Of a stretch of 64,000 bases of DNA, positions 28,873 to 36,204 are shown piece after piece. This stretch comes from Palsa-465 sp963800475 (GTDB taxonomy: Bacteria; Actinomycetota; Thermoleophilia; Solirubrobacterales; Solirubrobacteraceae): positions 1-64,000 of the forward strand of contig CAWDAZ010000004.1 in the NCBI GenBank assembly GCA_963800475.1, given 5' to 3'. The notes under the pieces were generated by a model. That model made no database searches. It was not told where the DNA came from and was given only the letters and a program-made list of their open reading frames with translations. A program made the position numbers and the translations under genes. Within the stretch, counting starts at the first letter, position 1. Each line of letters begins with the position of its first letter.

Positions 28873-29855
28873 CAGCGGCTTCCGCGCGCGCTCGGCCGAC
28901 GGTCACGACCGGCTTCGCGCCAGCCAAGAAGGAAGAAATACTCGAGTGTCAGCTCGTACACGAACGCCAGATGGCGGATCTTCAACCGCTCAGCAATGCC
29001 CACCAATCGCACTGCGAGCCCCGGCGCCATCGGCACGGCCGGTGTCACCCGCGGGAGAGCGTAGCGGATGAACCGGCGCGCGAGCGAGGGGTGAGGCGGG
29101 TGGGGCAGCCGGGTCACCTGCGCGGCCTGCGATGGGTGAAGGGTGGCGAAGATCACGGCGGATCGCCCGCGTGACTCGCTATCGCGGGCGGCGGCCGGGA
29201 ACGCCTTCTCGTAGTGCTGGTGCGCGCTCGCGTCGGTCGACAGGACCAGCTTCACCCCTGCGCTCTGGAGGCGCAGGGCCAGCTCGTAGTCCTCGAGCCC
29301 ATAACCGTCGAAGGATGTGTCGAAGCCCCCAATGCGGATGAAGTCAGCCCTCCGCAGAGAGAAATTCCCGGTATACGCCTCGGCGAAGCGGATGCCCCGC
29401 GCGCGCGTTGCCATTTCGCCGAGCGTGTAGTTGAACTGAGCCGCCCGGTAGTGGGCGAACGGCGGCGCTTCCGCACCGAGTCTCACCGGCGCGGCCCCGA
29501 CGACGCCTACGGGCGCGCGCAGCTCGTGCTCGTGAAGATGAGCCCGGAGCAGCTCCGGAGTGGGCTCCATGTCGTCGTCGAGAATCACCACGATCCCCCC
29601 GCGTGCCTCCGCGACGCCTTCGTTGATGGTCGCGGCTCTGCCCCGGTTGAGGTGTGAGATGCCGCGAAGCGCGAATGGCGCCGCGAATCGATCGACGGCC
29701 TCTCGGGTGCCGTCATCCGAACCGTCGATCGCCACCACAACCTCGAACCGCTCCGGCGGCAGGGTCTGGTGGCGCAACGCTTCGAGCAGCCGCACGAGCG
29801 AGGCTCGGCGTTGGTGTGTAGGTACCACGACCGATACGGAAGGGGTTTCGCTCAT
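28869..29855 (-). CDS. GT2 family glycosyltransferase
   Basis: The protein has 328 residues. Motifs in order are PSVSVVVPTHQRRASLVRLL, VVVAIDGSDDGTREAVD, NRGRAATINEGVAEARG, IVVILDDDMEPTPELL and GNFSLRRADFIRIGGFD with YGLEDYELALRLQ. ATG 29855 overlaps the TGA of the upstream GT4 gene (ATGA); the longer in-frame reading to 29930 would overlap that gene by almost 80 bases and is not preferred. The C-terminus has a weakly hydrophobic stretch (LAFVYELTLEYFFLLGW). Donor and acceptor are unknown. Confidence 0.85.
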   Translation of the reverse strand: MSETPSVSVVVPTHQRRASLVRLLEALRHQTLPPERFEVVVAIDGSDDGTREAVDRFAAPFALRGISHLNRGRAATINEGVAEARGGIVVILDDDMEPTPELLRAHLHEHELRAPVGVVGAAPVRLGAEAPPFAHYRAAQFNYTLGEMATRARGIRFAEAYTGNFSLRRADFIRIGGFDTSFDGYGLEDYELALRLQSAGVKLVLSTDASAHQHYEKAFPAAARDSESRGRSAVIFATLHPSQAAQVTRLPHPPHPSLARRFIRYALPRVTPAVPMAPGLAVRLVGIAERLKIRHLAFVYELTLEYFFLLGWREAGRDRRPSARGSRW

Positions 29856-30994
29856 CGCCCGGAAGACGTGAGCGAGCCGGCAAGGAGCTCGCCGTAGATG
29901 CCGGTAACGCGGTCGACCATTGTCGTGCACGAGAATGACTGCTCCACCCGGCTCCGGGCGGCTCGTGCAAGCGCTGCCGCCCCGGAGGGGTCGTCGAGGA
30001 GTCTGCGAATCGCCGTCGCCAGCGCCCGGGAATCTCCCGGCGCTACGAGCAGGCCACTTTGCCCGTCGATGACCGTCTCGTCAGTCCCCCCGACCGAGGT
30101 AGCCACGATCGGCTTCTCCGCGGCCATCGCCTCGAGCGCCGCCAGTGGAAGGCCCTCGTTGAGCGAGGGTAAGACGACGACGTCGCTGCACGCCAGCAGC
30201 TCGGGGACATCGTCCCGATGGCCCAGGAAGTCCACACGCTCGCTGAGCCCGAGTTCCTGCGCCCGCCGTTCGAGCCCGTCGCGCTGCGGACCCTTGCCCG
30301 CGATCACAACTTGGATCCCAGGTAGCTCGGCTGCCGCCTCCAGCAGAAACATCAAGCCTTTGTCTGGCACGAGGCGGGCAGTCGAAAGGACGACATGCCG
30401 CGTGCCGTCCCGGCTCAAGCCAGCGCGCAACTCTGGATTGGGTTCACATCTCAGGCGGCTGGCGTCGATCCCGTTCGGCACAACCGAGAGCTTCGATAGC
30501 GGCCACTGAAAGGTCTCGTGCAAACGCTGCTCAACATGTTGGGAGACGGCGATGTAGCGGCCGACGCGTGCGCCGAGCGCGCGTTGTTGGATGTAGGTGG
30601 AGCGGCTCATCGGGAGGTCGACGAACAGGTGCTCGGTGGCGACTACCGCCGGGACGCGCGCGAGCACGGCGGCGGCGAGTCCGAACTTGCACGCGTTCGG
30701 CAAGTTCAGGTGGGCGTGGAACACATCGGGACGGCGGGAGCGCAGAGCTGCCGCGAAGCGCGGAACGCGAGCCGCTCCGGCGAGCCCTTCCGGCATCGGG
30801 GGCACGGCCCACAGCGTGGCGCCCAGGCGGCTCGCATTCGACGCGAGAGGTGTCACGTCGGCGACGTCGTTGTAGACAAGCGTAGGCAGCCACGAGCTTT
30901 GGTCAAGTCCATCGATCAACGTCAGCACCGCCTTGCCGGTGCCACCGTACCCGCTCGAATCGATGAACATGTAGACGCTGCGAGGTGTCGTCAT
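29852..30994 (-). CDS. GT4 family glycosyltransferase
   Basis: The protein has 380 residues and a GT-B fold. The N-terminal domain has SSGYGGTGKAVLTLIDGL and HAHLNLPNACKFGL. The C-terminal domain has VVPNGIDASRL, LSTARLVPDKGLMFLLEA, VVIAGKGPQRDGLE, FLGHRDDVPELLACSDVVVLPS and NEGLPLAALEAMAAEKPIVAT, which contains the donor-binding E-x7-E. It opens the five-gene overlapping minus-strand operon. Its start lies 7 bases after the stop of the methyltransferase gene, whose end supplies a GAGG-type ribosome site. Confidence 0.88.
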   Translation of the reverse strand: MTTPRSVYMFIDSSGYGGTGKAVLTLIDGLDQSSWLPTLVYNDVADVTPLASNASRLGATLWAVPPMPEGLAGAARVPRFAAALRSRRPDVFHAHLNLPNACKFGLAAAVLARVPAVVATEHLFVDLPMSRSTYIQQRALGARVGRYIAVSQHVEQRLHETFQWPLSKLSVVPNGIDASRLRCEPNPELRAGLSRDGTRHVVLSTARLVPDKGLMFLLEAAAELPGIQVVIAGKGPQRDGLERRAQELGLSERVDFLGHRDDVPELLACSDVVVLPSLNEGLPLAALEAMAAEKPIVATSVGGTDETVIDGQSGLLVAPGDSRALATAIRRLLDDPSGAAALARAARSRVEQSFSCTTMVDRVTGIYGELLAGSLTSSGR

Positions 30995-31000
30995 ATGAAC

Positions 31001-31933
31001 TCACTCAGCCTCAAAGAACACATTTGTGCCAGGGTCAAGAAAGATGGGACGGGTGACCGGCGCGGTGAATCGCTTCGCCCGTGCCCACCACGTGCCGTCA
31101 AACCCGACGAGTCCGGCGTACCGTGACGCGAGAGAGAACTTCACGGGTTTCAGCCCGGCCACGTGTGCCATCTGTACCAAGGAGTCATGGTGGAAACAGT
31201 TCAAGTGCTCGAGCGGCGCAACCGCGTTCAAGGAGTGGAGTGATCCTTTCGGCGCCGCCCAGTCTGCCGTGGCGAGCTGCGTCTTGACCCGCCGTCCGTC
31301 TGGGACGCTGATCTTCACCACCCCACCAGGCACAAGAAGCGACCTCAGCTGGCGGAGGATCATGAGCGGAGCGGCCAGGTGCTCCATCACCTGTTCTGTG
31401 TGTATGACGTCGAAGCGCCGTTCAGGGAGCGGATCGAGGCTGAGCGTCTCGATCCCCAGGGCGTGAGCGTGCCGAAGCCTGGCCTCGGAAAGCTCCATGC
31501 CGGTGACCTCGCAGCCAAAGGCTCGCGCCATCAGGCTCCACTCCCCCCAGCCCATACCGAAGTCGAGCGCTCTCAATGGCCAGCGGTCTCGTCCAAAATG
31601 ATGCAGCAGAGTCGTCACCTCGCCGGCCATCTCCACGTAGAAGCCCGCGCTCCGGTCGGCTCGAACCATCTCCTTGGCGTCGACCGGGTCGATCCACACC
31701 TCGTATAACTCTTCGGCAAATTCCCTTGTTGGGACCGAGCGCTGGTAAATGAGGCGGCATGAGTTGCACTCGATCAGCGAGTAAGTCTCACCTCGAAGAC
31801 GCTGGGGCTCAGGACATCCCTGTGAGCCATAGAAATCCGTCAGGTAACCGACAAGGATGTCGTCGTCGTAGGGCAAGCTGTAAATCTCCGTGCCGATATC
31901 CGCGTCGCAGCCCGGACAGCGCGTGCGTGCCAT
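31001..31933 (-). CDS. SAM-dependent methyltransferase with N-terminal zinc-ribbon-like pair
   Basis: The protein has 310 residues from ATG 31933. The N-terminal CPGCDADIG and IECNSCRLIYQR supply two Cys pairs, as in Methyltransf_13-type sugar methyltransferases. The SAM-binding core has LRALDFGMGWGEWSLMA, CEVTGMELSE, FDVIHTEQVMEHL and LRSLLVPGGVVKISVPDG. The C-terminus (HLNCFHHDSLVQMAHVAGLKP) is also typical. It may methylate a sugar nucleotide or cap a glycan, which would suit the Wzt C-domain exporter (inference). It is the first gene of the minus-strand operon and divergent from the 31985 gene. Confidence 0.8.
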   Translation of the reverse strand: MARTRCPGCDADIGTEIYSLPYDDDILVGYLTDFYGSQGCPEPQRLRGETYSLIECNSCRLIYQRSVPTREFAEELYEVWIDPVDAKEMVRADRSAGFYVEMAGEVTTLLHHFGRDRWPLRALDFGMGWGEWSLMARAFGCEVTGMELSEARLRHAHALGIETLSLDPLPERRFDVIHTEQVMEHLAAPLMILRQLRSLLVPGGVVKISVPDGRRVKTQLATADWAAPKGSLHSLNAVAPLEHLNCFHHDSLVQMAHVAGLKPVKFSLASRYAGLVGFDGTWWARAKRFTAPVTRPIFLDPGTNVFFEAE

Positions 31934-31972
31934 GAGTACCGACGGTGATGGTTCGCTGATCACGACGTTGAA

Positions 31973-31978
31973 TATATT
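31973..31978 (+). promoter_or_regulatory. Putative -10 box TATATT in a 51-bp divergent region
   Basis: TATATT is followed by GGCCGC (6 nt) and the GTG at 31985, so the plus-strand mRNA would be leaderless. The AT-rich core AATATATT is nearly symmetrical and could also serve the minus-strand methyltransferase gene about 40 nt away. Confidence 0.4.
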
Positions 31979-31984
31979 GGCCGC

Positions 31985-33607
31985 GTGCCGTACGAGCTGA
32001 GCGTCGTAATTGCAAGCCGCAACCGCAAGGCGGCCCTGCAACACTGTCTCGAATCGCTCGGGCGCCAAACACAGGCGCCCAATACGTTCGAGGTGATCGT
32101 CGTCGACCACGGTTCCACGGACGGCACCGCGCGCATGCTCGCGAGCGCCCGAACGCGGTTTGCGCTTCGTGCGCTGTCGCTGCCCGAAGGGGGTTCATGG
32201 GCGGCGAGAAACGCCGGCGCGGCGGCCGCAACCGGTCGTGTATGCGTGTTCCTCGATGATGAGATCACGGCCTCGCCCGGACTGCTCGCGGCTCACGCCG
32301 TGGCTCACCTCGGTGATCCGATCATCGGCGTGGGCAGGCTCACGCACAGCTCGGACGCCCGGCGAGACTGGTACGCGCGCGCGTCTGCGAGCGCCGCCAA
32401 CCGGCAGGCTGAGACGCTTCCGGGTCGCAAGCTGAGCTGGGCCGACTGCTCCGGCGCCAACATGTCGGTAGTGCGGGACGCATTCCTCGCGATCGGTGGA
32501 TTCTCGGTGGACCTCGCGGTGGGTCACGACAAGGAGCTTGCGTTCCGGCTCTTCGCCGGTGGGTGCCGCCCGCGATATCTCCCGGACGCGCTCGGCAAGC
32601 GGTCAGACCTCAGGCGCCAACCCGCGCTGCTCGCAGATGCGAAGCGACTGGGCGCCGGGTACATGGCGCTCACCAACCGACACCCGGGAATGCTGCCCGC
32701 GCTCCTGCGCTGGTTCGACTCCACTGGCCGAGAGATCCTGTTGCGCAGGCTGCTCCTGGCGATGCACGTTCCGCCACGCGCGCTCGCCTTGTTCGGAATG
32801 GGGGCGCTCGGACGAAATCGACGCGATCTCTGGTTCGGGTTCGTCTCTCGGTTCGCGTTCTGGAGCGCGGTCCGTGGATCGGTCAGTCGTCACCGCTGGC
32901 GCCAGCTCACCCGCGGCGTCCCGGTATTGATCTACCACGCCTTCGAAGATGACGATAGCCCTGGCACGCGGTTCGTGCTGCCGAGGGCTCGCTTCCGCGC
33001 GCATCTCCGAGCCCTCGCCGCACTCCGCTATCACGTGATCTCACTCGAGACTCTCGTTAGGGCGCTCCGTGAGGGCGATCTGCCGCCGAGGGCGGTCGTG
33101 ATCACGATCGATGACGGGTATCGAGACAACTTCGAGATCGCATTCCCGGAGCTGCGGCGATTCCGCTACTGCGCTGCCATCTTCCTCGTTGCCGGGCGGC
33201 TCGGCGCCTGCAACGACTGGGACTCCGGCGAGCTCGCGAGCCGCGCACTGCTCTCGGTGACAGACGTTCAGGGAATGGCCGAGGACGGCCTCGCGTTCGG
33301 GTCCCATACTCGAACGCACCCTGTCCTCCCGGCGATCTCCGACGAGGCGCTTCGAGCCGAGATCGATGGCGCTGCGACCGACCTCGAGCGCGAGCTGGGC
33401 CGCCCCGTGCTCTTCTTCAGCTACCCGTATGGCAGCTACGACGACCGAGCGCTCGCCGCGGCACGGGAACGGTACGTAGGAGCCTGCACAACCGAGCCTC
33501 GGCCGGTGGGCCTCGATTCGGATCCGTTCCTGCTGCCGCGGATCGAGGTCCGCGGCACCGACTCATCGCTGCGGCTGTTGCGCAAGCTCTGGCTTGGGCA
33601 GGTGTGA
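31985..33607 (+). CDS. GT2 glycosyltransferase fused to a NodB-type polysaccharide deacetylase
   Basis: The 540-residue protein is the third such fusion in the window. The GT2 part has LSVVIASRNRKAALQHCLE, VIVVDHGSTDGTARML, AARNAGAAAATG and VCVFLDDEITASPG, where DDE replaces DDD. GANMSVVRDAFLAIGGFSVD and GHDKELAFRLF follow. The deacetylase part has PVLIYHAFEDDD, AVVITIDDGYRDNFE, FGSHTRTHPVLP and LFFSYPYGSYDD. It shares the linker style of the 24663 gene and ends with the same RIEVRGT--SLLR pattern. The 3' end overlaps the convergent GT2 gene by 45 bases. Confidence 0.85.
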   Translation: MPYELSVVIASRNRKAALQHCLESLGRQTQAPNTFEVIVVDHGSTDGTARMLASARTRFALRALSLPEGGSWAARNAGAAAATGRVCVFLDDEITASPGLLAAHAVAHLGDPIIGVGRLTHSSDARRDWYARASASAANRQAETLPGRKLSWADCSGANMSVVRDAFLAIGGFSVDLAVGHDKELAFRLFAGGCRPRYLPDALGKRSDLRRQPALLADAKRLGAGYMALTNRHPGMLPALLRWFDSTGREILLRRLLLAMHVPPRALALFGMGALGRNRRDLWFGFVSRFAFWSAVRGSVSRHRWRQLTRGVPVLIYHAFEDDDSPGTRFVLPRARFRAHLRALAALRYHVISLETLVRALREGDLPPRAVVITIDDGYRDNFEIAFPELRRFRYCAAIFLVAGRLGACNDWDSGELASRALLSVTDVQGMAEDGLAFGSHTRTHPVLPAISDEALRAEIDGAATDLERELGRPVLFFSYPYGSYDDRALAAARERYVGACTTEPRPVGLDSDPFLLPRIEVRGTDSSLRLLRKLWLGQV

Positions 33608-34540
33608 GCGCGTCAGCTCACCCGACCAGCCGCGCTTGCGCGCGGCTCTGGTCATCGATACGCGCGCGGCGGCATAGCCCGCCGCTGTGCTCAGCAGTCC
33701 GGCGAGGATCGCCCCAGCCCGGGCGACCCCGTACGGATCACCCTTGAGGAAATCGGCGATTCCGCGCCGCACGCCCCGCGGGAGCACGCTGAGCGTGTAC
33801 GCACGCTCCGACTCGAGCCCCTCGCTGGCGCCCACCAGTCGTGCGACGACGGCCTTCGATCCTCCCTCGAAGAAGCATCGAGACAAGAAGCGACGCAGCC
33901 GGGTCCGGCTGGCCGGCACGTAGTGAGCGACGCTCGCCTCGGGGATGTAGATCAGCTTCTTCTCAGGCCAGCGCTGCGTGAGCCGAATGCACAGCTCGGT
34001 CTCATCGCACGAGTACCCGAGCCGAAATCCGCCGGCGGCTTCGACGAGCGAGCGCCGGAAGGACATGTTGCACCCGAAGAGGTTGCGGACTTCCTGGGGC
34101 TGCTCGGGCATGCCCAGGTACGAGCAGCCGATCACCCAGTCGAACTCGGGCGGGAACCACGCAGGGCGTCGGGTCGCCCACTTCGGCGCGGCGCTGCCGC
34201 CCACCCCGGCTACGTGTTCGTCGGCGTACCGAGCTTGCAAGAGGGCCAGCCACTCGGGCGACGCAACCGCGTCGTCGTCGAGGAACGCCACCACTGATCC
34301 CGACGCAGCCTCGACGGCGCTGTTGCGTGTGCCGCAAAGACCGGGCCCGTGCACGTTCTCGACGGCTCGGGCACCCAGCTCGGCACGGATCCTCTCGAGC
34401 AAGCGCTCGTTGTGGTCAACCACGACGATGACCTCACGCGGCTCGATCGTCTGTGCGGCGAGCGACTTCAGCGTTTCGCCGAGCTGCGTCCACCGAGCCT
34501 CGTCGTAGGCACAGACGACCACCGAGACGTCGGTGCTCAT
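33563..34540 (-). CDS. GT2 family glycosyltransferase with C-terminal membrane helix
   Basis: The protein has 325 residues. The GT-A core is STDVSVVVCAYDEARW, REVIVVVDHNERLLERI, GLCGTRNSAVEAASG and VVAFLDDDAVASPEWL. GVGGSAAPKWATRRPAWFPP and NLFGCNMSFRRSLVEAAGGF match a common GT2 subgroup in actinobacterial capsule loci. A hydrophobic segment near the end (AGAILAGLLSTAAGYAAA) suggests membrane attachment. ATG 34540 is preceded at 7 nt by a TAGAGT box, which favours it over GTG 34543. It converges on the fusion gene and is divergent from the GH26-like gene at 34709. Confidence 0.82.
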   Translation of the reverse strand: MSTDVSVVVCAYDEARWTQLGETLKSLAAQTIEPREVIVVVDHNERLLERIRAELGARAVENVHGPGLCGTRNSAVEAASGSVVAFLDDDAVASPEWLALLQARYADEHVAGVGGSAAPKWATRRPAWFPPEFDWVIGCSYLGMPEQPQEVRNLFGCNMSFRRSLVEAAGGFRLGYSCDETELCIRLTQRWPEKKLIYIPEASVAHYVPASRTRLRRFLSRCFFEGGSKAVVARLVGASEGLESERAYTLSVLPRGVRRGIADFLKGDPYGVARAGAILAGLLSTAAGYAAARVSMTRAARKRGWSGELTRSHLPKPELAQQPQR

Positions 34541-34547
34541 CACTACG

Positions 34548-34553
34548 ACTCTA
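34548..34553 (-). promoter_or_regulatory. Putative -10 box TAGAGT for a leaderless mRNA
   Basis: On the minus strand TAGAGT is followed by CGTAGTG (7 nt) and the ATG at 34540. No Shine-Dalgarno is present. Confidence 0.4.
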
Positions 34554-34708
34554 CCGTCGTGCGCTTCCGCGTCGCCGGACGCAGACGCCGCCGGCGGAAC
34601 CGTAGTCGTGCGGCAGATCTTGGACTAACGGTGGAGTAGCACCCCCACGCCGCTCGTACAAGCGTCCAGCCCTCAGGTGGATCGTCGCCATCGGTCTCCG
34701 GGGCCCCG

Positions 34709-35944
34709 ATGTCGTGGACCATGGCGCTCGATGTCCGACGACGGAAGCTGTGGGCCGCGGCACTCGGCTTCATCGTCGTGGTTTTCTCGCTGGTGGCTGT
34801 GGAGGCCGCTACCGCTCGGCCTGCCGGCAGACACTCGAAGCTTAGGCACAGCTGTCTCGTCCGCTCCCGCCACCACCGCGCGCATCGCGCGCGGGTTTGC
34901 CACGCGAGACGCCGGCGCCGGGTGGCACAGGCCGCTCGGAAGTCGCCGCACCCGGGGACCACATCCACGCCTGCTGCGGCGTCTTCGGCTTCTCCGGTGT
35001 TGTGGGGGGCTGAGATTGGTTCGCAGTTCACTGGTTCGCAGGCGCCGTGGAGTTGGCCTGCGGTGACCGATTTTCAGAACGTGGATTCGGGTGGTAAGCA
35101 GTTGGGCGTGTTGGGGTGGTATTCGCGGTTTTACGCGCCGACGGATTGCGGCGGGGCGTGCACGTTCTCCTCGTCGTTGTTTGACGGGGTGCGTAATGCG
35201 GGCGCGATTCCGTTTTTGTCGTTGGGCAGCGATAGCTCTTCGGGTGGCAGTGGCTATACCGATGCGCAGATCGCGGCCGGGTCCCAGGATGCGTATGTCA
35301 CCCAGTTTGCGCAGGCGGCGAAGGCGTGGGGGCATCCGTTCCTGCTGCGCTTCGATTGGGAGATGAACGGCAATTGGATGCCGTGGGGTGTGGGCGCGAA
35401 CGGCAACACGGCCGCGAGCTACGTCGCGATGTGGCGCCACGTGCACGACATCTTCGCCGGCGTCGGGGCGACGAACGTGAGCTGGGTGTGGTGCCCGAAC
35501 ATCGACAATTCGAATCAGTTCGCGTCGATGGCGAGCCTGTACCCGGGCGACGCGTACGTCGATTGGACGTGTCTGGATGGCTACAACGGCGACGTGCCGT
35601 GGACCAGCTTCCATGATCTGTTCTCGTCCGGTTACAACAACATCACGGGCACGATCGCGCCGTCCAAGCCGATGATCATCGGCGAGACCGGCTCGACCGA
35701 GTCGGGCGGCTCGAAGGCGCAGTGGATCACCAACATGCTCAGCGACCTCCCGGTCAGCTTCCCCAAGATCCGCGGGCTGGTCTGGTATGACGAGAACGTC
35801 TCCGGTCCCGGCGGCCACAGCGACTGGCCGATCGAGAGCTCGAGCAGCTCCGAGGCCGCGTTCGCGAGCGGCATCAAGAGCTCGACCTACACCACCAACA
35901 GCTACGCCAACCTCAACACCAGCCCCATCCCGCCCCCGGCATAG
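34709..35944 (+). CDS. Secreted GH26-like glycoside hydrolase
   Basis: The protein has 411 residues. The N-terminus has a membrane or signal segment (LWAAALGFIVVVFSLVAVEA) followed by a very basic, His/Arg-rich stretch (residues 40-75). The GH26-like domain (about 95-400) has LLRFDWEMNGNWMPW (acid/base Glu), WVWCPNID, YVDWTCLDGYNGD and KPMIIGETGSTESGG (nucleophile Glu). It ends SPIPPPA. From 34985 to the stop it is almost identical to the end of the 36205 gene, and the two diverge on either side. The basic linker might bind acidic polysaccharide (inference). ATG 34721 is an alternative start. Confidence 0.8.
   Translation: MSWTMALDVRRRKLWAAALGFIVVVFSLVAVEAATARPAGRHSKLRHSCLVRSRHHRAHRARVCHARRRRRVAQAARKSPHPGTTSTPAAASSASPVLWGAEIGSQFTGSQAPWSWPAVTDFQNVDSGGKQLGVLGWYSRFYAPTDCGGACTFSSSLFDGVRNAGAIPFLSLGSDSSSGGSGYTDAQIAAGSQDAYVTQFAQAAKAWGHPFLLRFDWEMNGNWMPWGVGANGNTAASYVAMWRHVHDIFAGVGATNVSWVWCPNIDNSNQFASMASLYPGDAYVDWTCLDGYNGDVPWTSFHDLFSSGYNNITGTIAPSKPMIIGETGSTESGGSKAQWITNMLSDLPVSFPKIRGLVWYDENVSGPGGHSDWPIESSSSSEAAFASGIKSSTYTTNSYANLNTSPIPPPA
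34985..35944. repeat. 960-bp duplicated GH26 catalytic block, copy 1
   Basis: The block is colinear without gaps with 37216-38175. I count about a dozen single-base differences, most of them synonymous. Similarity starts at TCGGCTTCTCCGGTG and ends exactly at the TAG stop in both copies. Confidence 0.9.
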
Positions 35945-36204
35945 GGTGGACTGTTCGTTCGACGCAGCCGTTTGAGCCGGGGCGTCAGGCTGGCCTTGCA
36001 GCGCTGGGTGCGGCGCTAGCGGGTTCTGCGCCATCTCGCCGCACCTTGCTCGTTAGTCCTCTGTCCAGGACGCCGGGACCTCGTTAGTCCGTTTGTCCAG
36101 TACGCCGCGGAGATGCCAAGCCCTCGAGCCGCGCCGCCGATCAACGCTCAGTGCCCGCAGAGGGCACGAGCAGCAATCACTCGGACTCGATTGGAGAAGG
36201 CAGG
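35945..36204. other. Intergenic region between two GH26-like genes
   Basis: The region contains the 27-bp direct repeat at 36049-36106 and the Shine-Dalgarno of the 36205 gene (GGAGAAGG, 36191-36198). No other gene is visible. Confidence 0.5.
36049..36106. repeat. Imperfect 27-bp direct repeat upstream of a GH26-like gene
   Basis: Copies at 36049-36075 and 36080-36106 share CTCGTTAGTCC, TGTCCAG and ACGCCG at a 31-bp spacing. The 9-mer CGTTAGTCC also occurs inverted at 34622-34630, upstream of the other GH26-like gene. It may be a regulator site; this is inference. Confidence 0.5.
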
